Shown here: positions 34,200-43,134 of the stretch, piece by piece
How positions within the stretch are numbered: position 1 is the first letter of the stretch
Layout of the letters: every line of letters starts with the position of its first letter
Assembly: GCF_025354435.1 (NCBI RefSeq)
Contig: NZ_JANXMU010000050.1
Coordinates: 62,001 to 126,000 of the forward strand
Direction of reading: 5' to 3'
Source of the DNA: Rhodoferax sp.
GTDB lineage: Bacteria > Pseudomonadota > Gammaproteobacteria > Burkholderiales > Burkholderiaceae_C
Length of the DNA stretch: 64,000 nt
Notes under the pieces: model-generated
Databases searched by the model: none
Told to the model about the DNA's origin: nothing
Seen by the model: the letters and a program-made list of their open reading frames with translations, nothing else
Position numbers and translations under genes: made by a program

Positions 34200-35510
34200 A
34201 TGACAACCATGACCGCCTCCCCCGCGCAGTCGAAGTTTGGCACGGTGCTCCGTGTCACCAGCGGCAATTTCATGGAGATGTTCGACTTCTTCCTGTTCGG
34301 CTTTTACGCCACCTACATTGCCAAAACCTTCTTCCCGGCGGCCGACGAATTTGCGTCGCTGATGTTTACCTTTATGACCTTTGGCGCAGGCTTTTTGATG
34401 CGTCCACTGGGGGCGATTTTTCTGGGGGCGTATGTGGACCGAGTGGGGCGGCGGCAGGGGTTGATTGTCACGCTGGCCCTGATGGCCACCGGCACGGTGC
34501 TGATTGCCTGCGTGCCCGGCTATGCCAGCATTGGCTACCTGGCCCCCGCGCTGGTGCTGATCGGCCGCTTACTGCAGGGCTTTTCGGCGGGGGTAGAGCT
34601 GGGCGGCGTGTCGGTGTACCTGGCCGAAATGGCCACGCCGGGGCGCAAGGGTTTTTATGTGAGCTGGCAGTCGGCCAGCCAGCAGGTGGCCATCATCGTG
34701 GCGGCGGCGCTGGGTTACATGCTGAACATCTGGCTCACGCCGCTGGAAATCGGCGACTGGGGCTGGCGCGTGCCCTTCTTTATCGGCTGCATGATCGTGC
34801 CAGTGCTGTTCATGCTGCGCCGCTCGCTGCAGGAAACCGAAGAATTCATGCAGCGCAAGCACCGGCCCGACACCCGGGCCATCTTCCGCTCGATGCTGGA
34901 CAACTGGGGCCTGGTGGTGGCCGGGATGATGCTGGTGTCCATGACCACGGTGTCGTTCTACCTGATCACGGTCTACACCCCCACGTTTGGCAAAAGCGTG
35001 CTGCACCTGAGCACCACCGACGCGCTGGTCGTCACGCTGTGCGTGGGTATCTCTAACTTCATCTGGCTACCGTTGATGGGAGCGCTGTCGGACCGCATTG
35101 GCCGCCGCCCGCTGCTGCTGTTCTTTACCGTGCTGACCATCCTCAGCGCCTACCCGGCCATGACCTGGCTGACCAACGCTCCCAGCTTCGAGAAGATGCT
35201 GATTGTAGAGCTGTGGCTGTCCTTTTTGTACGCCAGCTACAACGGTGCCATGGTGGTGGCGCTGACCGAGGTGATGCCGGTGGAGGTGCGCACCGTGGGC
35301 TTCTCGCTGGCCTACAGCCTGGCCACGGCAGTTTTTGGCGGCTTCACCCCCGCCATCGCCACCGGCTTGATAGAAGCTACCGGCAACAAGGCGGCTCCGG
35401 CACTGTGGATGACGTTTGCGGCGCTGTGCGGGCTGGTCGCCACGCTGGTGCTGTACCGCAAGCAGGCCGTAGGAGCCCGGGGCGCGCAGGCTACGCTGGC
35501 GAGACGTTAA
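34200..35510 (+). CDS. MFS transporter, citrate/tricarballylate:proton symporter type
   Basis: A 436-residue, 12-helix transporter of the metabolite:H+ symporter group. The opening [25 protein letters not shown] is diagnostic for CitA/TcuC-like carriers. [17 protein letters not shown] after helix 2 and [24 protein letters not shown] are the loop signatures, and [10 protein letters not shown] marks the second half. It probably imports citrate or a related tricarboxylate. Either ATG at 34200 or at 34209 is plausible; the upstream extension is hydrophilic and unlikely. No catabolic partner genes are adjacent. Confidence 0.88.
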   Translation: MTTMTASPAQSKFGTVLRVTSGNFMEMFDFFLFGFYATYIAKTFFPAADEFASLMFTFMTFGAGFLMRPLGAIFLGAYVDRVGRRQGLIVTLALMATGTVLIACVPGYASIGYLAPALVLIGRLLQGFSAGVELGGVSVYLAEMATPGRKGFYVSWQSASQQVAIIVAAALGYMLNIWLTPLEIGDWGWRVPFFIGCMIVPVLFMLRRSLQETEEFMQRKHRPDTRAIFRSMLDNWGLVVAGMMLVSMTTVSFYLITVYTPTFGKSVLHLSTTDALVVTLCVGISNFIWLPLMGALSDRIGRRPLLLFFTVLTILSAYPAMTWLTNAPSFEKMLIVELWLSFLYASYNGAMVVALTEVMPVEVRTVGFSLAYSLATAVFGGFTPAIATGLIEATGNKAAPALWMTFAALCGLVATLVLYRKQAVGARGAQATLARR

Positions 35511-35637
35511 CTTCCAGAAACACCGTGGAACCGGCTTTGCCGGGCCACTGGTGTTGCCCCCTGCATGTCGTATTGGCTTTTCAAGCCTATACGAGGGGGG
35601 TTGTGAAAGGCGCCTGCGCTGTAGCCTGGGGTGTGCC
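35511..35637. repeat. Repeat family B, copy 2 (three stem-loops)
   Basis: Hairpins at 35512-35530 (TTCCA/TGGAA), 35531-35543 (CCGGC/GCCGG) and 35569-35593 (CGTAT/ATACG with GGCTT/AAGCC and a TTC tip), then the constant segments GTTGCCCCCTGC and TGCGCTGTAGCCTGGGG. Compared with the copy at 28256 the stems differ in sequence but stay paired. It begins at the MFS stop codon and ends at the stop codon of the convergent SirB1-like gene, filling the gap completely. Confidence 0.75.
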
Positions 35638-36488
35638 TAGTTTTTTGCCCTGCGCAGGGTGCTGATGCGGTAGGCGATGCTGTCGATGTCCAAAGGGTCT
35701 TCGGCGCACAGCAGGTACTTTTCCAGATCTTCCACCGCTTGTGCGCTGTTGCCCAGGGCGGCGTGGGCCAGGCCGCGGTCGCGGTAGTCGCTCCAGGCAT
35801 CGGGCTGCAGCACCAGCAGGCGGTTCAGCACCGGCACCAGGCGCTGCCAGTCGCTTTGCGAGGTATGGATATCTTTCAGGTTGCGCAGCATGCGGGCCAC
35901 GATGTCGCGCGGCGGGCTGGCCTGCAGGTACAGGCCCAGCGGCACTTCAAAATCATCGGACAGCGCGTTGCGCCGGGTGTAGGGTTCCAGCCGCTCCGAC
36001 AGCTCTTCGCGGCTCAGCGACTGGCCGGTGAACGGGTCCATCACCACCTGGCCCTTGGGCAAGTTGATCTTGACCATGAAATGCCCCGGAAACGCCACAC
36101 CGCGCACCACCAGGCCAATGCCTTGGGCCAGCTCCATCCACACCACGGCCAGCGATATCGGGATGCCCCGGCGCGTGCGCAGCACGGCGTTGAGGTAGCT
36201 GTTGTCAGGGTCGTAGTAGTCGTTGACGTTGCCGCCAAAGTTCAGGTCGCGGTAGAAAAACTGGTTCAGGGAGCGCAGGCGCTGCAGCGGCACCGAGTCG
36301 CGCGGCAGGCGGCGCTTGAGGCGGGCCAGCAACTGGTCTACGTCGTCCAGTACCTGTTCCATGTCCAGTTCGGGGTATTCGTCTTGCGCCAGACTGGTCA
36401 CCGCTTCCAGCAGCGGGAAGTGCTCATCGCTCTGGACCAGCGCCGCAAAATACTCCAGCGGGGTGGGGGCTTGGTAGGGAATGTGCAT
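35637..36488 (-). CDS. SirB1 family protein (transglutaminase-like fold with TPR)
   Basis: A 283-residue protein of the SirB1/YchA group. A transglutaminase-like core (SLNQFFYRDLNFGGNVNDYYDPDNSYL near residue 68, then TRRGIPISLAVVWMELA near 105, and FPGHFMVKI near 130) is followed by a tetratricopeptide-like C-terminal part (LVLQPDAWSDYRDRGLAHAALGNSAQAVEDLEKYL). The usual catalytic cysteine is not obvious, as in other SirB1 proteins, whose function is unknown. It lies upstream of nothing on its strand and is preceded by murJ (same strand, 38-base gap), so the order is murJ then sirB1 reading away from rpsT... i.e. both genes are read leftward with murJ on the right. Confidence 0.88.
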   Translation of the reverse strand: MHIPYQAPTPLEYFAALVQSDEHFPLLEAVTSLAQDEYPELDMEQVLDDVDQLLARLKRRLPRDSVPLQRLRSLNQFFYRDLNFGGNVNDYYDPDNSYLNAVLRTRRGIPISLAVVWMELAQGIGLVVRGVAFPGHFMVKINLPKGQVVMDPFTGQSLSREELSERLEPYTRRNALSDDFEVPLGLYLQASPPRDIVARMLRNLKDIHTSQSDWQRLVPVLNRLLVLQPDAWSDYRDRGLAHAALGNSAQAVEDLEKYLLCAEDPLDIDSIAYRISTLRRAKN

Positions 36489-36526
36489 GGTCTAGTTTCT
36501 AGTGGAGCGCCAGCGCAGCGTCAAGC

Positions 36527-38101
36527 TTAAATGCCGCCAGGATGTATCACTTTACGTAACTTCATTCCTGTCGCCCACAATGCTACAAAATAAATAGCTG
36601 CTGACGCAAGCAGAACCAGCGCCAGATAGCCAACCCGTTCCAATTTTGCGCCTGCAAAGTGGGTCCAGGTCACGGCACCGCTGGCCCAGATCAAAAATAC
36701 CGCCAACAGGGCGCTGGCCGCCAGCACCTGCAGGATGAACCTCCACCAGCCGGGCACGGGCAGGTAGCTGCCGCGCCGCCGCAGGCCGATCAGCAGCCAG
36801 GTGGCGTTGATCAGGGCACCCAGGCCCACCGACAGCGTCAGCGCCGCATGCTGGAACAAGGGCACCAGCACCAGATTCAGCAATTGGGTGATGACCAGCA
36901 CCGCCACGGCGATGCGCGCCGGGGTCTTCATGTTGTGGCTGGCGTAAAAGCCGGGGGCCAGCACCTTGATGGCGACCACGCCCAGCAGGCCCACGCCCCA
37001 GCCCATCAAGGCCAGCGCGGTTTGTGCCACGTCGCGCTCGGTAAATGCCCCGTAGTGGAAGATCACCGCCACCAGCGGGGTGGCAAAAGTCAGCAGCGCC
37101 ACCGAGCAGGGCACGGCCAGCAATACCACCAGGCGCAGACCCCAGTCGAGCATGGCGGAGTACTGTTTGGGGTCGTTGGCGGCCTTGGCACCGGCCAGTT
37201 GCGGCATCAGCACCACGCCCAGCGCCACGCCCAGCATGGCGGTGGGGAATTCCATCAGCCGGTCGGCCCCGCTGAGCCAGCTCACGCTGCCGGGGGCCAG
37301 GCGCGAGGCGATCTGGGTGTTGATGAACAGCGAAATCTGCGCCACGCCCACGCCCAGTAGGGCCGGCACCATCAGTTTCGCTACTTTTTTAGTAGCATCA
37401 TCGGCCCATGCGGTGCGCACCAGCGACCAGGTAAGCCCTATGTTGGGAAACAGACCCAGACGCTTCAACGCCGGAATCTGCACTGCCAGTTGCAAGATGC
37501 CGCCCAGCATTACGCCGATGATCTGCGCATAAATGGGCTCGATGCCGTGGTTGCGGAACCAGGGCGTGGCCCACAGGGTTGCGGCGATCATGGCGATGTT
37601 CAGAAGTACTGGAGTGGCCGCGGGTACGGCAAAGACCCGCCAGGTGTTCAAAATGCCCGAGGCCATGGACACCAGCGAGATGAACAGGATGTAAGGGAAC
37701 ATCCAGCGCGTCATGGTGGTGGCTGCGGCATAGGCCTGCGGTTCTTGCTGCATGCCCCCGGCCATGGCCCAGACCAGCAGCGGTGTGTCCAGTACCCCCA
37801 GCACGCAGGTCAGCACCAGCACCCAGGTCAGCAGGGTGGCCACGCGGTCGATCAGCAGCTTGGTGGCTTCCAGCCCGTGTTGGGCCTTGCTGGCGGCCAG
37901 CACTGGCACAAAGGCCTGGCTGAACGCGCCTTCGCCAAACAGGCGGCGAAACAGGTTGGGGATGCGGAACGCCACGTAGAACGCGTCGGTCATGGCGTTG
38001 GCACCGAACGTGGCGGCAAACAACTGGTCGCGGACCAAACCCGCCACGCGGGAAGCCAGGGTCAGCAGGGAGATGGTGGATGCAGATTTGAAGAGACTCA
38101 C
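36527..38101 (-). CDS. murJ: Lipid II flippase MurJ (MviN)
   Basis: A 524-residue, 14-helix membrane protein that flips lipid II across the inner membrane for peptidoglycan synthesis. SLFKSASTISLLTLASRVAGLVRD and FGANAMTDAFYVAFRIPNLFRRLFGEGAFSQAFVP at the N-terminus are diagnostic, with conserved arginines in both. GTG at 38101 gives the normal start (VSLFKSAST); the upstream ATG would add 13 residues. It is divergent from rpsT, the standard proteobacterial neighbour. Its 3' end (36581-36632) and an internal point (37379-37396, GCTAC...GTAGC hairpin) carry family A repeat sequence in frame, altering the C-terminal helix. Confidence 0.94.
   Translation of the reverse strand: MSLFKSASTISLLTLASRVAGLVRDQLFAATFGANAMTDAFYVAFRIPNLFRRLFGEGAFSQAFVPVLAASKAQHGLEATKLLIDRVATLLTWVLVLTCVLGVLDTPLLVWAMAGGMQQEPQAYAAATTMTRWMFPYILFISLVSMASGILNTWRVFAVPAATPVLLNIAMIAATLWATPWFRNHGIEPIYAQIIGVMLGGILQLAVQIPALKRLGLFPNIGLTWSLVRTAWADDATKKVAKLMVPALLGVGVAQISLFINTQIASRLAPGSVSWLSGADRLMEFPTAMLGVALGVVLMPQLAGAKAANDPKQYSAMLDWGLRLVVLLAVPCSVALLTFATPLVAVIFHYGAFTERDVAQTALALMGWGVGLLGVVAIKVLAPGFYASHNMKTPARIAVAVLVITQLLNLVLVPLFQHAALTLSVGLGALINATWLLIGLRRRGSYLPVPGWWRFILQVLAASALLAVFLIWASGAVTWTHFAGAKLERVGYLALVLLASAAIYFVALWATGMKLRKVIHPGGI
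36581..36632 (-). repeat. Family A repeat within the 3' end of murJ
   Basis: On the plus strand GCTAC-N7-ATAGC, TGCTGACGCAAGCAGAACC and AGCGCCAGATAGCC follow the reverse-orientation family A layout. It is translated in frame as part of the last membrane helix region of MurJ. Confidence 0.65.
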
Positions 38102-38198
38102 CCATCCAGTGTAGCCCGGCTGGGGGGTGTAAGCGCCCAACTGCTATACTCGTGGGCTTTGCTGGCATCATCCTCTAACAATCTCAAGGAAAATTATT

Positions 38199-38504
38199 AT
38201 GGCAACCAAACCAAAGAAAAAGAACCCACGCCTTGCGTCGGGCCGTAAGCGCGTCCGCCAGGACGTCAAGATCAACGCCGCCAACACCTCGCTGCGTTCC
38301 AAATACCGTACCGCTGTCAAGAACGTTGAAAAAGCTGTTCTGACTGGCGACAAAGCCAAAGCCACCGAACTGTTTGCCAAGATGCAAGCGGTAGTGGACA
38401 CGGTTGCCGACAAGGGCATCTTCCACAAGAACAAGGCAGCTCGCGATAAGAGCCGTCTGAGCACCAAGGTGAAGGCACTCGTGGCCGCACCTGTCGCCGC
38501 TTAA
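38199..38504 (+). CDS. rpsT: 30S ribosomal protein S20
   Basis: A 101-residue basic helical protein that binds 16S rRNA during small-subunit assembly. [21 protein letters not shown] and [17 protein letters not shown] are typical; the AAPVAA tail is a common betaproteobacterial extension. AAGGAAAATTATT precedes the start. A TATACT at 38145-38150 may be its -10 box. It is divergent from murJ, as in many proteobacteria. Two strong hairpin terminators follow. Confidence 0.96.
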   Translation: MATKPKKKNPRLASGRKRVRQDVKINAANTSLRSKYRTAVKNVEKAVLTGDKAKATELFAKMQAVVDTVADKGIFHKNKAARDKSRLSTKVKALVAAPVAA

Positions 38505-38523
38505 ATCTTTTAAGCAAACCGCC

Positions 38524-38552
38524 CGGACGGTGTCACCACCGTCCGCCGTTTT
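38524..38552 (+). terminator. Intrinsic terminator of rpsT
   Basis: A nine-pair perfect stem (CGGACGGTG, loop TCAC, CACCGTCCG) at 38524-38545 is followed by CCGTTTT. It begins 20 bases after the rpsT stop. Confidence 0.85.
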
Positions 38553-38574
38553 GTAGGGTGCGCTGCCAGCAAAA

Positions 38575-38604
38575 ATGAATAACCACCTTCGGGTGGTTTT
38601 TTCA
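38575..38604. terminator. Bidirectional terminator between rpsT and cdhR
   Basis: AACCACC, loop TTCG, GGTGGTT (38581-38598) is followed by four more T residues on the plus strand and preceded by an A-run that serves the minus strand. It separates the convergent rpsT and cdhR transcripts. Confidence 0.85.
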
Positions 38605-38613
38605 TTTCTGGGG

Positions 38614-39564
38614 TCAGCTAGCCAAACGATCTTGCTTGGGTGGGCTGTGGAACCGGCTGCGGTAGGCCCGCGAAAAGTACGAGGGCGACTCAAAGCCGCA
38701 GGCCACGCTCACCTCGATGATGCGCATCTCGGTCTGCTGCAGCAGCTGGCGCGCCCGGTCCAACCGCAGGCCCAGGTAGAAGTGCGAGGGCGTGTCTTTC
38801 AGGTAAGTGGCAAACAAGCGCTCCAGTTGCCGCCGGGTCACACCGATGCTGTCGGCCAGCGCGTCGGGCGACAGCGGGTCTTCCATGTGGCGCTCCATTT
38901 CGCTCACGACCTGGATAGTTTTCTTGTTGTGGATGCCGTAACGCGCGGCAATCTGCATGCGCTGGTGGTCCGACGGGTTGCGGATGCGGCCCAGCACAAA
39001 CTGCTCCGATACCTCGGTGGCCAGCGCGTGGCCATGCTTGCGGGCAATCAGTGCCAGCAGCATGTCGATGGAAGCGGTGCCGCCCGCGCTGGTGATGCGC
39101 TGGCCGTCGATTTCAAACAGCTCCTGCGTCACCATCGCTGCCAGCGCCGGGTAGCGCTCCACAAACGCCGATATCGCCTCCCAGTGCAGGGTCAGCTTCT
39201 GGCGCTGCAACAGCCCGGCCTCGGCCAGCACAAAGCTGCCGGTGTCGATGGCACCCAGCACCGTGCCCGCCCGGTCCAGCCGCCGCAGCCAACTGCCCAG
39301 CGCCGGCGTGTAGTGCTCCAGCGGGTTGAAGCCGCCCACGATGAACAAGGTGGGGGCGCTGGCGACCGTATCCAGCGAGCCTTCGGCATTGAGTGACATG
39401 CCGTTGCTGGCCGTTACCGGGCCGCCGTCCACGCTCAGGATGTGCCAGCGGTACAGGTCCTTGCGGAAACGGTTCGCCACCCGCAGCGGTTCGACCGCCG
39501 AGACAAAGCCCAGCATCGAAAACGCGGGCAGCAGCAGAAAGTACAGATCTTCGGGGTCAGACAT
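38614..39564 (-). CDS. cdhR: GlxA/CdhR-type AraC transcriptional regulator of carnitine catabolism
   Basis: A 316-residue regulator with a DJ-1/PfpI-like domain (about 5-190; FLLLPAFSMLGFVSAVEPLRVANR, IDTGSFVLAEAGLL) and a C-terminal AraC helix-turn-helix domain (about 215-310; LADSIGVTRRQLERLFATYL, RIIEVSVACGFESPSYFSRAYRSRF). The cysteine of classic GATase folds is replaced by serine (TGSF). It is divergent from caiX and the carnitine genes, the same arrangement as CdhR in Pseudomonas aeruginosa. The start at 39564 (MSDPEDLYF) fits the family; the longer frame enters the promoter region. The symbol rests on locus context. Confidence 0.85.
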   Translation of the reverse strand: MSDPEDLYFLLLPAFSMLGFVSAVEPLRVANRFRKDLYRWHILSVDGGPVTASNGMSLNAEGSLDTVASAPTLFIVGGFNPLEHYTPALGSWLRRLDRAGTVLGAIDTGSFVLAEAGLLQRQKLTLHWEAISAFVERYPALAAMVTQELFEIDGQRITSAGGTASIDMLLALIARKHGHALATEVSEQFVLGRIRNPSDHQRMQIAARYGIHNKKTIQVVSEMERHMEDPLSPDALADSIGVTRRQLERLFATYLKDTPSHFYLGLRLDRARQLLQQTEMRIIEVSVACGFESPSYFSRAYRSRFHSPPKQDRLAS

Positions 39565-39597
39565 GGGCTGAGGTTGTAGCAGATGGGAAAACCCGCG

Positions 39598-39623
39598 TGG
39601 TCGCTGCTGGTCAATGACTGGTC
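39598..39623. promoter_or_regulatory. Triple TGGTC direct repeat, candidate CdhR operator
   Basis: TGGTC occurs at 39598, 39608 and 39619, that is at 10- and 11-base intervals (one helical turn), in the cdhR-caiX intergenic region; the first and third extend to TGGTCGC. Same-face direct repeats are how AraC-family proteins usually bind. The assignment to CdhR is inferred from position. Confidence 0.45.
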
Positions 39624-39716
39624 GCAATGCGTCGTTTTTTCAGCATATCCCCCGGTAAATTTCGTCCATCGCAAGGCGATGCGCGCTGTTTGCGGTATTC
39701 ATTCCAAGGAAACATG

Positions 39717-40658
39717 ATGAAAAAATGGCTTCAAGGTGCAGGCTTGTTGGCTGCGGCGATATGCGTTTTACCAGCGGTGGCCCAGGATGCCGAAAGCTGC
39801 AAAAAAGTCCGCTTTGTGGACATCGGCTGGAGCGACATCACCGCTACCACCGCGCTGGCCACCACGGTGTTTGAGGGCCTGGGCTACACCCCCAGCACCA
39901 CCATCGCCTCGGTGCCGATCTCTTTTGCGGGCCTGAAGAGCAAGCAGATCGACGTGTCGCTGGGCTACTGGAGCCCTATGCAGGACGGCATGGTCGATCC
40001 GCTGGTCAAGGCCAAAAACCTGGTCGTGCTGCCCACGCCCAACCTCAGCGGTGCCAAGGCCACCCTGGCCGTGCCCGCCTACGCCAATGAGGCGGGGCTG
40101 AAGAGCTTTGCCGACATTGCCAAGTTCCAGAAAGAGCTGGACGGCAAGATTTTCGGCATCGAAGCCGGCAGCAGCGCCAACGCCAAGGTGCAGCAGATGA
40201 TCGACAAGAACGAACTAGGCTTGGGCGGCTTCAAGCTGGTGCAGTCCAGCGAAGCGGGCATGCTGGCCGAGGTGCAGCGCGCGATACGGCAGAAGAAGCT
40301 GGTGGTGTTCCTGGGCTGGGAGCCACACCCCATGAACATCCAGATGCAGATCAGCTACCTCACCGGGGGCGATGCCTACTTTGGCGCGAATTTTGGCGAA
40401 GCCAAGGTCAAGACCTTGGTGGCGAATGACTACCTGGAGCGCTGCCCGAACGCGGGCAAGCTGGTGTCCAATCTGATCTTCAGCACCGACGTGGAAAACC
40501 GCCTGATGGTGCCCATCATGGCCAAGGTGCTGCCCGCCACCGCCGCCAAAGACTTCTTGAAGCAAAACCCCGAGCTGCTGACCAAATGGCTGGCGGGTGT
40601 CAAAACCTATGACGGCAAAGACGGCCTGCCTGCCGTGCGTACGTCCCTCGGTCTATAA
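39717..40658 (+). CDS. caiX: Carnitine/choline/betaine substrate-binding protein (CaiX-like)
   Basis: A 313-residue periplasmic binding protein of the OpuAC/ProX-type II family. The signal peptide is MKKWLQGAGLLAAAICVLPAVAQ with likely cleavage after AVAQ. Aromatic residues for quaternary-ammonium binding occur in VDIGWSDITATTAL, LGYWSPMQDG and FLGWEPHPMN. No ABC ATPase or permease gene is adjacent, so it would work with a core transporter elsewhere, as CaiX does with CbcWV in pseudomonads. ATG 39717 has AAGGA six bases upstream; 39714 is an alternative. It leads the carnitine operon. Confidence 0.88.
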   Translation: MKKWLQGAGLLAAAICVLPAVAQDAESCKKVRFVDIGWSDITATTALATTVFEGLGYTPSTTIASVPISFAGLKSKQIDVSLGYWSPMQDGMVDPLVKAKNLVVLPTPNLSGAKATLAVPAYANEAGLKSFADIAKFQKELDGKIFGIEAGSSANAKVQQMIDKNELGLGGFKLVQSSEAGMLAEVQRAIRQKKLVVFLGWEPHPMNIQMQISYLTGGDAYFGANFGEAKVKTLVANDYLERCPNAGKLVSNLIFSTDVENRLMVPIMAKVLPATAAKDFLKQNPELLTKWLAGVKTYDGKDGLPAVRTSLGL

Positions 40659-40670
40659 GGAAAGCTACAC

Positions 40671-41561
40671 ATGAACCATGATGTCATCCTGACCTGCGCC
40701 GTGACCGGCGCGGGCGACACCGTTGGCCGTCACCCGGCCATTCCCGTCACCCCCAAGCAGATCGCCGAAGCGGCAGTAGAGGCCGCCAAAGCCGGGGCCA
40801 CCGTGGTGCACTGCCATGTGCGCGACCCGGCCACCGGCAAGGGCAGCCGCGACCCGGCGTTGTACCGCGAACTGGTGGACCGTATCCGCTCCAGCGGCGT
40901 GGACATGGTGCTGAACCTGACGGCCGGCATGGGCGGCGACCTGGAGATCGGCGCGGGCGAAAGCCCCATGCAGTTCGGCCCCGGCACCGACCTGGTCGGC
41001 GGGCTGGCCCGGCTGATCCACATCGAAGAGCTGCTGCCCGAAATCTGCACGCTGGACTGCGGCACGCTGAATTTTGGCGATGGCGACTACATCTACGTCT
41101 CCACCCCCGCCCAGTTGCGTGCCGGGGCCAAGCGCATTCTGGAACTGGGCGTGAAAGCCGAGCTGGAGGTGTTCGACACCGGCCACCTGTGGTTTGCCAA
41201 GCAGATGCTGAAAGAAGGCCTGCTGGGCGACGCGCCACTGTTCCAGGTGTGCCTGGGCATCCCCTGGGGCGCTCCTGCCGACACCACCACCATGAAAGCC
41301 ATGGCCGACAACATGCCGCCGGGTGCCACCTGGGCCGGCTTTGGCATTGGCCGCATGCAGATGCCCATGGTGGCGCAGGCGGTATTGCTGGGCGGCAATG
41401 TGCGCGTGGGCCTGGAAGACAACCTCTGGCTGGACAAGGGCGTGCCCGCCAGCAATGGCTCGCTGGTGGAGCGGGCCAACAGCATCATCAGCATGATGGG
41501 CGCGCGCACGCTCACCCCGGAAGAAGGCCGCCAGAAGTTGGGCCTCAAAAAGCGTGGCTGA
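40671..41561 (+). CDS. cdhC: 3-dehydrocarnitine cleavage enzyme (BKACE family)
   Basis: A 296-residue TIM-barrel, zinc-dependent beta-keto acid cleavage enzyme. [18 protein letters not shown] near residue 45 supplies the two zinc histidines. LNLTAGMGG near 83, [11 protein letters not shown] near 125 and the zinc-site glutamate in [14 protein letters not shown] near 247 are family landmarks. In carnitine degradation it condenses 3-dehydrocarnitine with acetyl-CoA, giving betainyl-CoA and acetoacetate. It follows caiX by 12 bases and overlaps the SGNH hydrolase gene by eight. Confidence 0.9.
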   Translation: MNHDVILTCAVTGAGDTVGRHPAIPVTPKQIAEAAVEAAKAGATVVHCHVRDPATGKGSRDPALYRELVDRIRSSGVDMVLNLTAGMGGDLEIGAGESPMQFGPGTDLVGGLARLIHIEELLPEICTLDCGTLNFGDGDYIYVSTPAQLRAGAKRILELGVKAELEVFDTGHLWFAKQMLKEGLLGDAPLFQVCLGIPWGAPADTTTMKAMADNMPPGATWAGFGIGRMQMPMVAQAVLLGGNVRVGLEDNLWLDKGVPASNGSLVERANSIISMMGARTLTPEEGRQKLGLKKRG

Positions 41562-42171
41562 CGTAGCCAACGACCACCGCATCTGCTTCATCGGTGACTC
41601 GATGACGCAGGGCACCAGCGACCCCACCTGCCTGGGCTGGCCCGGGCGTGTCAGCGCGGCTGCCTGGGCCACAGGCTATGCGGTGACCGCCCACAACCTG
41701 GGCATCCGTGGCGACACCAGCCAGGGCGTTGCGGCGCGCTGGCAGGCCGAGTCGGCGCTGCGCTTGCAGGCGGAGTGCCATAAATATTTGGTGTTTTCAT
41801 TCGGTGCCAACGACATGACCCCGCAGGGAGACGGGCTGCGGGTGGCGGTGGCGCAGAGTGTGGAGTTTTTTACCCGCATCGTTTCCGCGGCCCAGGCGCG
41901 GCACCCCACCGTGGTGCTGGGGCCGTTCCCAGTGGGTGAGGCCGCCCAGGATGCCCGCATCTTGGACCTGTGCCCGCTGTATGCCGAACGCGCCCAGGCC
42001 CTTGGCGTACCGTATTTGCCGGTGGCCCGTTTCTTGACCGACAGCGCACTCTGGCGGGTCGACGTGGTTGCCAGCGACGGCTGCCATCCGGGGGCTGCGG
42101 GCTACCAGCTCGTCGCAGACCGGGTGCTGGCCTGGCCCGCCTGGTGGTTTTCTAACCCAACCATTTCTTAA
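41554..42171 (+). CDS. SGNH/GDSL hydrolase within the carnitine operon
   Basis: A 205-residue cytoplasmic-looking esterase (no signal peptide). Block [13 protein letters not shown] has the nucleophile serine near residue 15, block [12 protein letters not shown] the oxyanion Asn, and block [20 protein letters not shown] the catalytic Asp/His pair, so the triad is complete. The GTG start overlaps the cdhC stop by eight bases and cdhA begins nine bases after its stop, so it is inside the operon. The context suggests hydrolysis of O-acylcarnitines to free L-carnitine, a role filled in Pseudomonas by an unrelated-looking hydrolase (HocS, from memory). That substrate is an inference. Confidence 0.85.
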   Translation: MADVANDHRICFIGDSMTQGTSDPTCLGWPGRVSAAAWATGYAVTAHNLGIRGDTSQGVAARWQAESALRLQAECHKYLVFSFGANDMTPQGDGLRVAVAQSVEFFTRIVSAAQARHPTVVLGPFPVGEAAQDARILDLCPLYAERAQALGVPYLPVARFLTDSALWRVDVVASDGCHPGAAGYQLVADRVLAWPAWWFSNPTIS

Positions 42172-42180
42172 ATTTTCACC

Positions 42181-43134
42181 ATGACCATCACTACCACCCT
42201 CAAAACCTTTGCCGCCCTGGGCGTAGGCGTTATCGGCAGCGGCTGGGTTGCGCGCGCACTGGCCCACGGACTGGATGTCGTTGCCTGGGACCCGGCTGCC
42301 GGGGCCGAACAGCAACTGCGCGCCAACGTGGCCAATGCCTGGCCCGCGCTGGAGCGGCAAGGCCTGGCCGCAGGGGCCTCCATGGAGCGCCTGCGTTTTG
42401 TCGCCACCATTGCGCAATGCGTGCAGCACGCCGACTTCATCCAGGAAAGTGCCCCCGAGCGGCAAGACCTCAAGCTGTCGCTGCACGCCCAGATCAGCGC
42501 GGCGGCCCGGCCCGATGCCATCATCGCCTCGTCCACCTCCGGCCTGCTGCCCACCGACTTCTACGCCAGCGCCACCCACCCCGAGCGCTGCGTGGTCGGC
42601 CACCCGTTCAACCCGGTCTACCTGCTGCCCCTGGTGGAAGTGGTGGGTGGCGAAAAAACCTCCGCCGAAGCCATTGCCGCCGCTATCAAAATCTATAGCG
42701 CACTTGGCATGCGGCCCCTGCACGTACGCAAGGAAATCCCCGGATTCATCGCCGACCGCTTGCTGGAAGCCGTGTGGCGCGAGGCCCTGCACTTGGTCAA
42801 CGACGGCGTGGCCACCACCGGCGAGATCGACGATGCCATCCGCTACGGCGCAGGCATCCGCTGGTCCTTCATGGGCACGTTTTTGACCTACACCCTGGCC
42901 GGGGGCGATGCCGGCATGCGGCACTTCATGGCGCAGTTTGGCCCGGCCCTGGAGCTGCCTTGGACCAAGTTGGTCGCACCCAAACTCACCGATGCGCTGA
43001 TTGACAGCGTGGTGGACGGCACTACCGCCCAGCTTGGCACGCACAGCATCAAACAGCTAGAGCGCTACCGCGACGATGCCATCCAGAGCGTGATGGCCGC
43101 CGTGGAAGCCGCCAAAGCCCGCCATGGCATCTGA
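42181..43134 (+). CDS. cdhA: L-carnitine dehydrogenase
   Basis: A 317-residue NAD-dependent dehydrogenase of the 3-hydroxyacyl-CoA dehydrogenase superfamily that oxidises L-carnitine to 3-dehydrocarnitine. The Rossmann loop [17 protein letters not shown] spans residues 13-29, with the NAD-selecting aspartate in [18 protein letters not shown], the catalytic histidine in [20 protein letters not shown] near 140, and [12 protein letters not shown] near 222 complete the family pattern. It overlaps the cdhB start. Bases 42680-42715 (GCTAT...ATAGC followed by GCACTTGGCATGCGG) look like a family A remnant in frame. Confidence 0.9.
   Translation: MTITTTLKTFAALGVGVIGSGWVARALAHGLDVVAWDPAAGAEQQLRANVANAWPALERQGLAAGASMERLRFVATIAQCVQHADFIQESAPERQDLKLSLHAQISAAARPDAIIASSTSGLLPTDFYASATHPERCVVGHPFNPVYLLPLVEVVGGEKTSAEAIAAAIKIYSALGMRPLHVRKEIPGFIADRLLEAVWREALHLVNDGVATTGEIDDAIRYGAGIRWSFMGTFLTYTLAGGDAGMRHFMAQFGPALELPWTKLVAPKLTDALIDSVVDGTTAQLGTHSIKQLERYRDDAIQSVMAAVEAAKARHGI

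Noticed and set aside
35507-35800. Minus-strand open frame of 97 codons at the end of the SirB1-like gene
   Set aside because: Part is family B repeat and part is an out-of-frame shadow of the SirB1-like gene.
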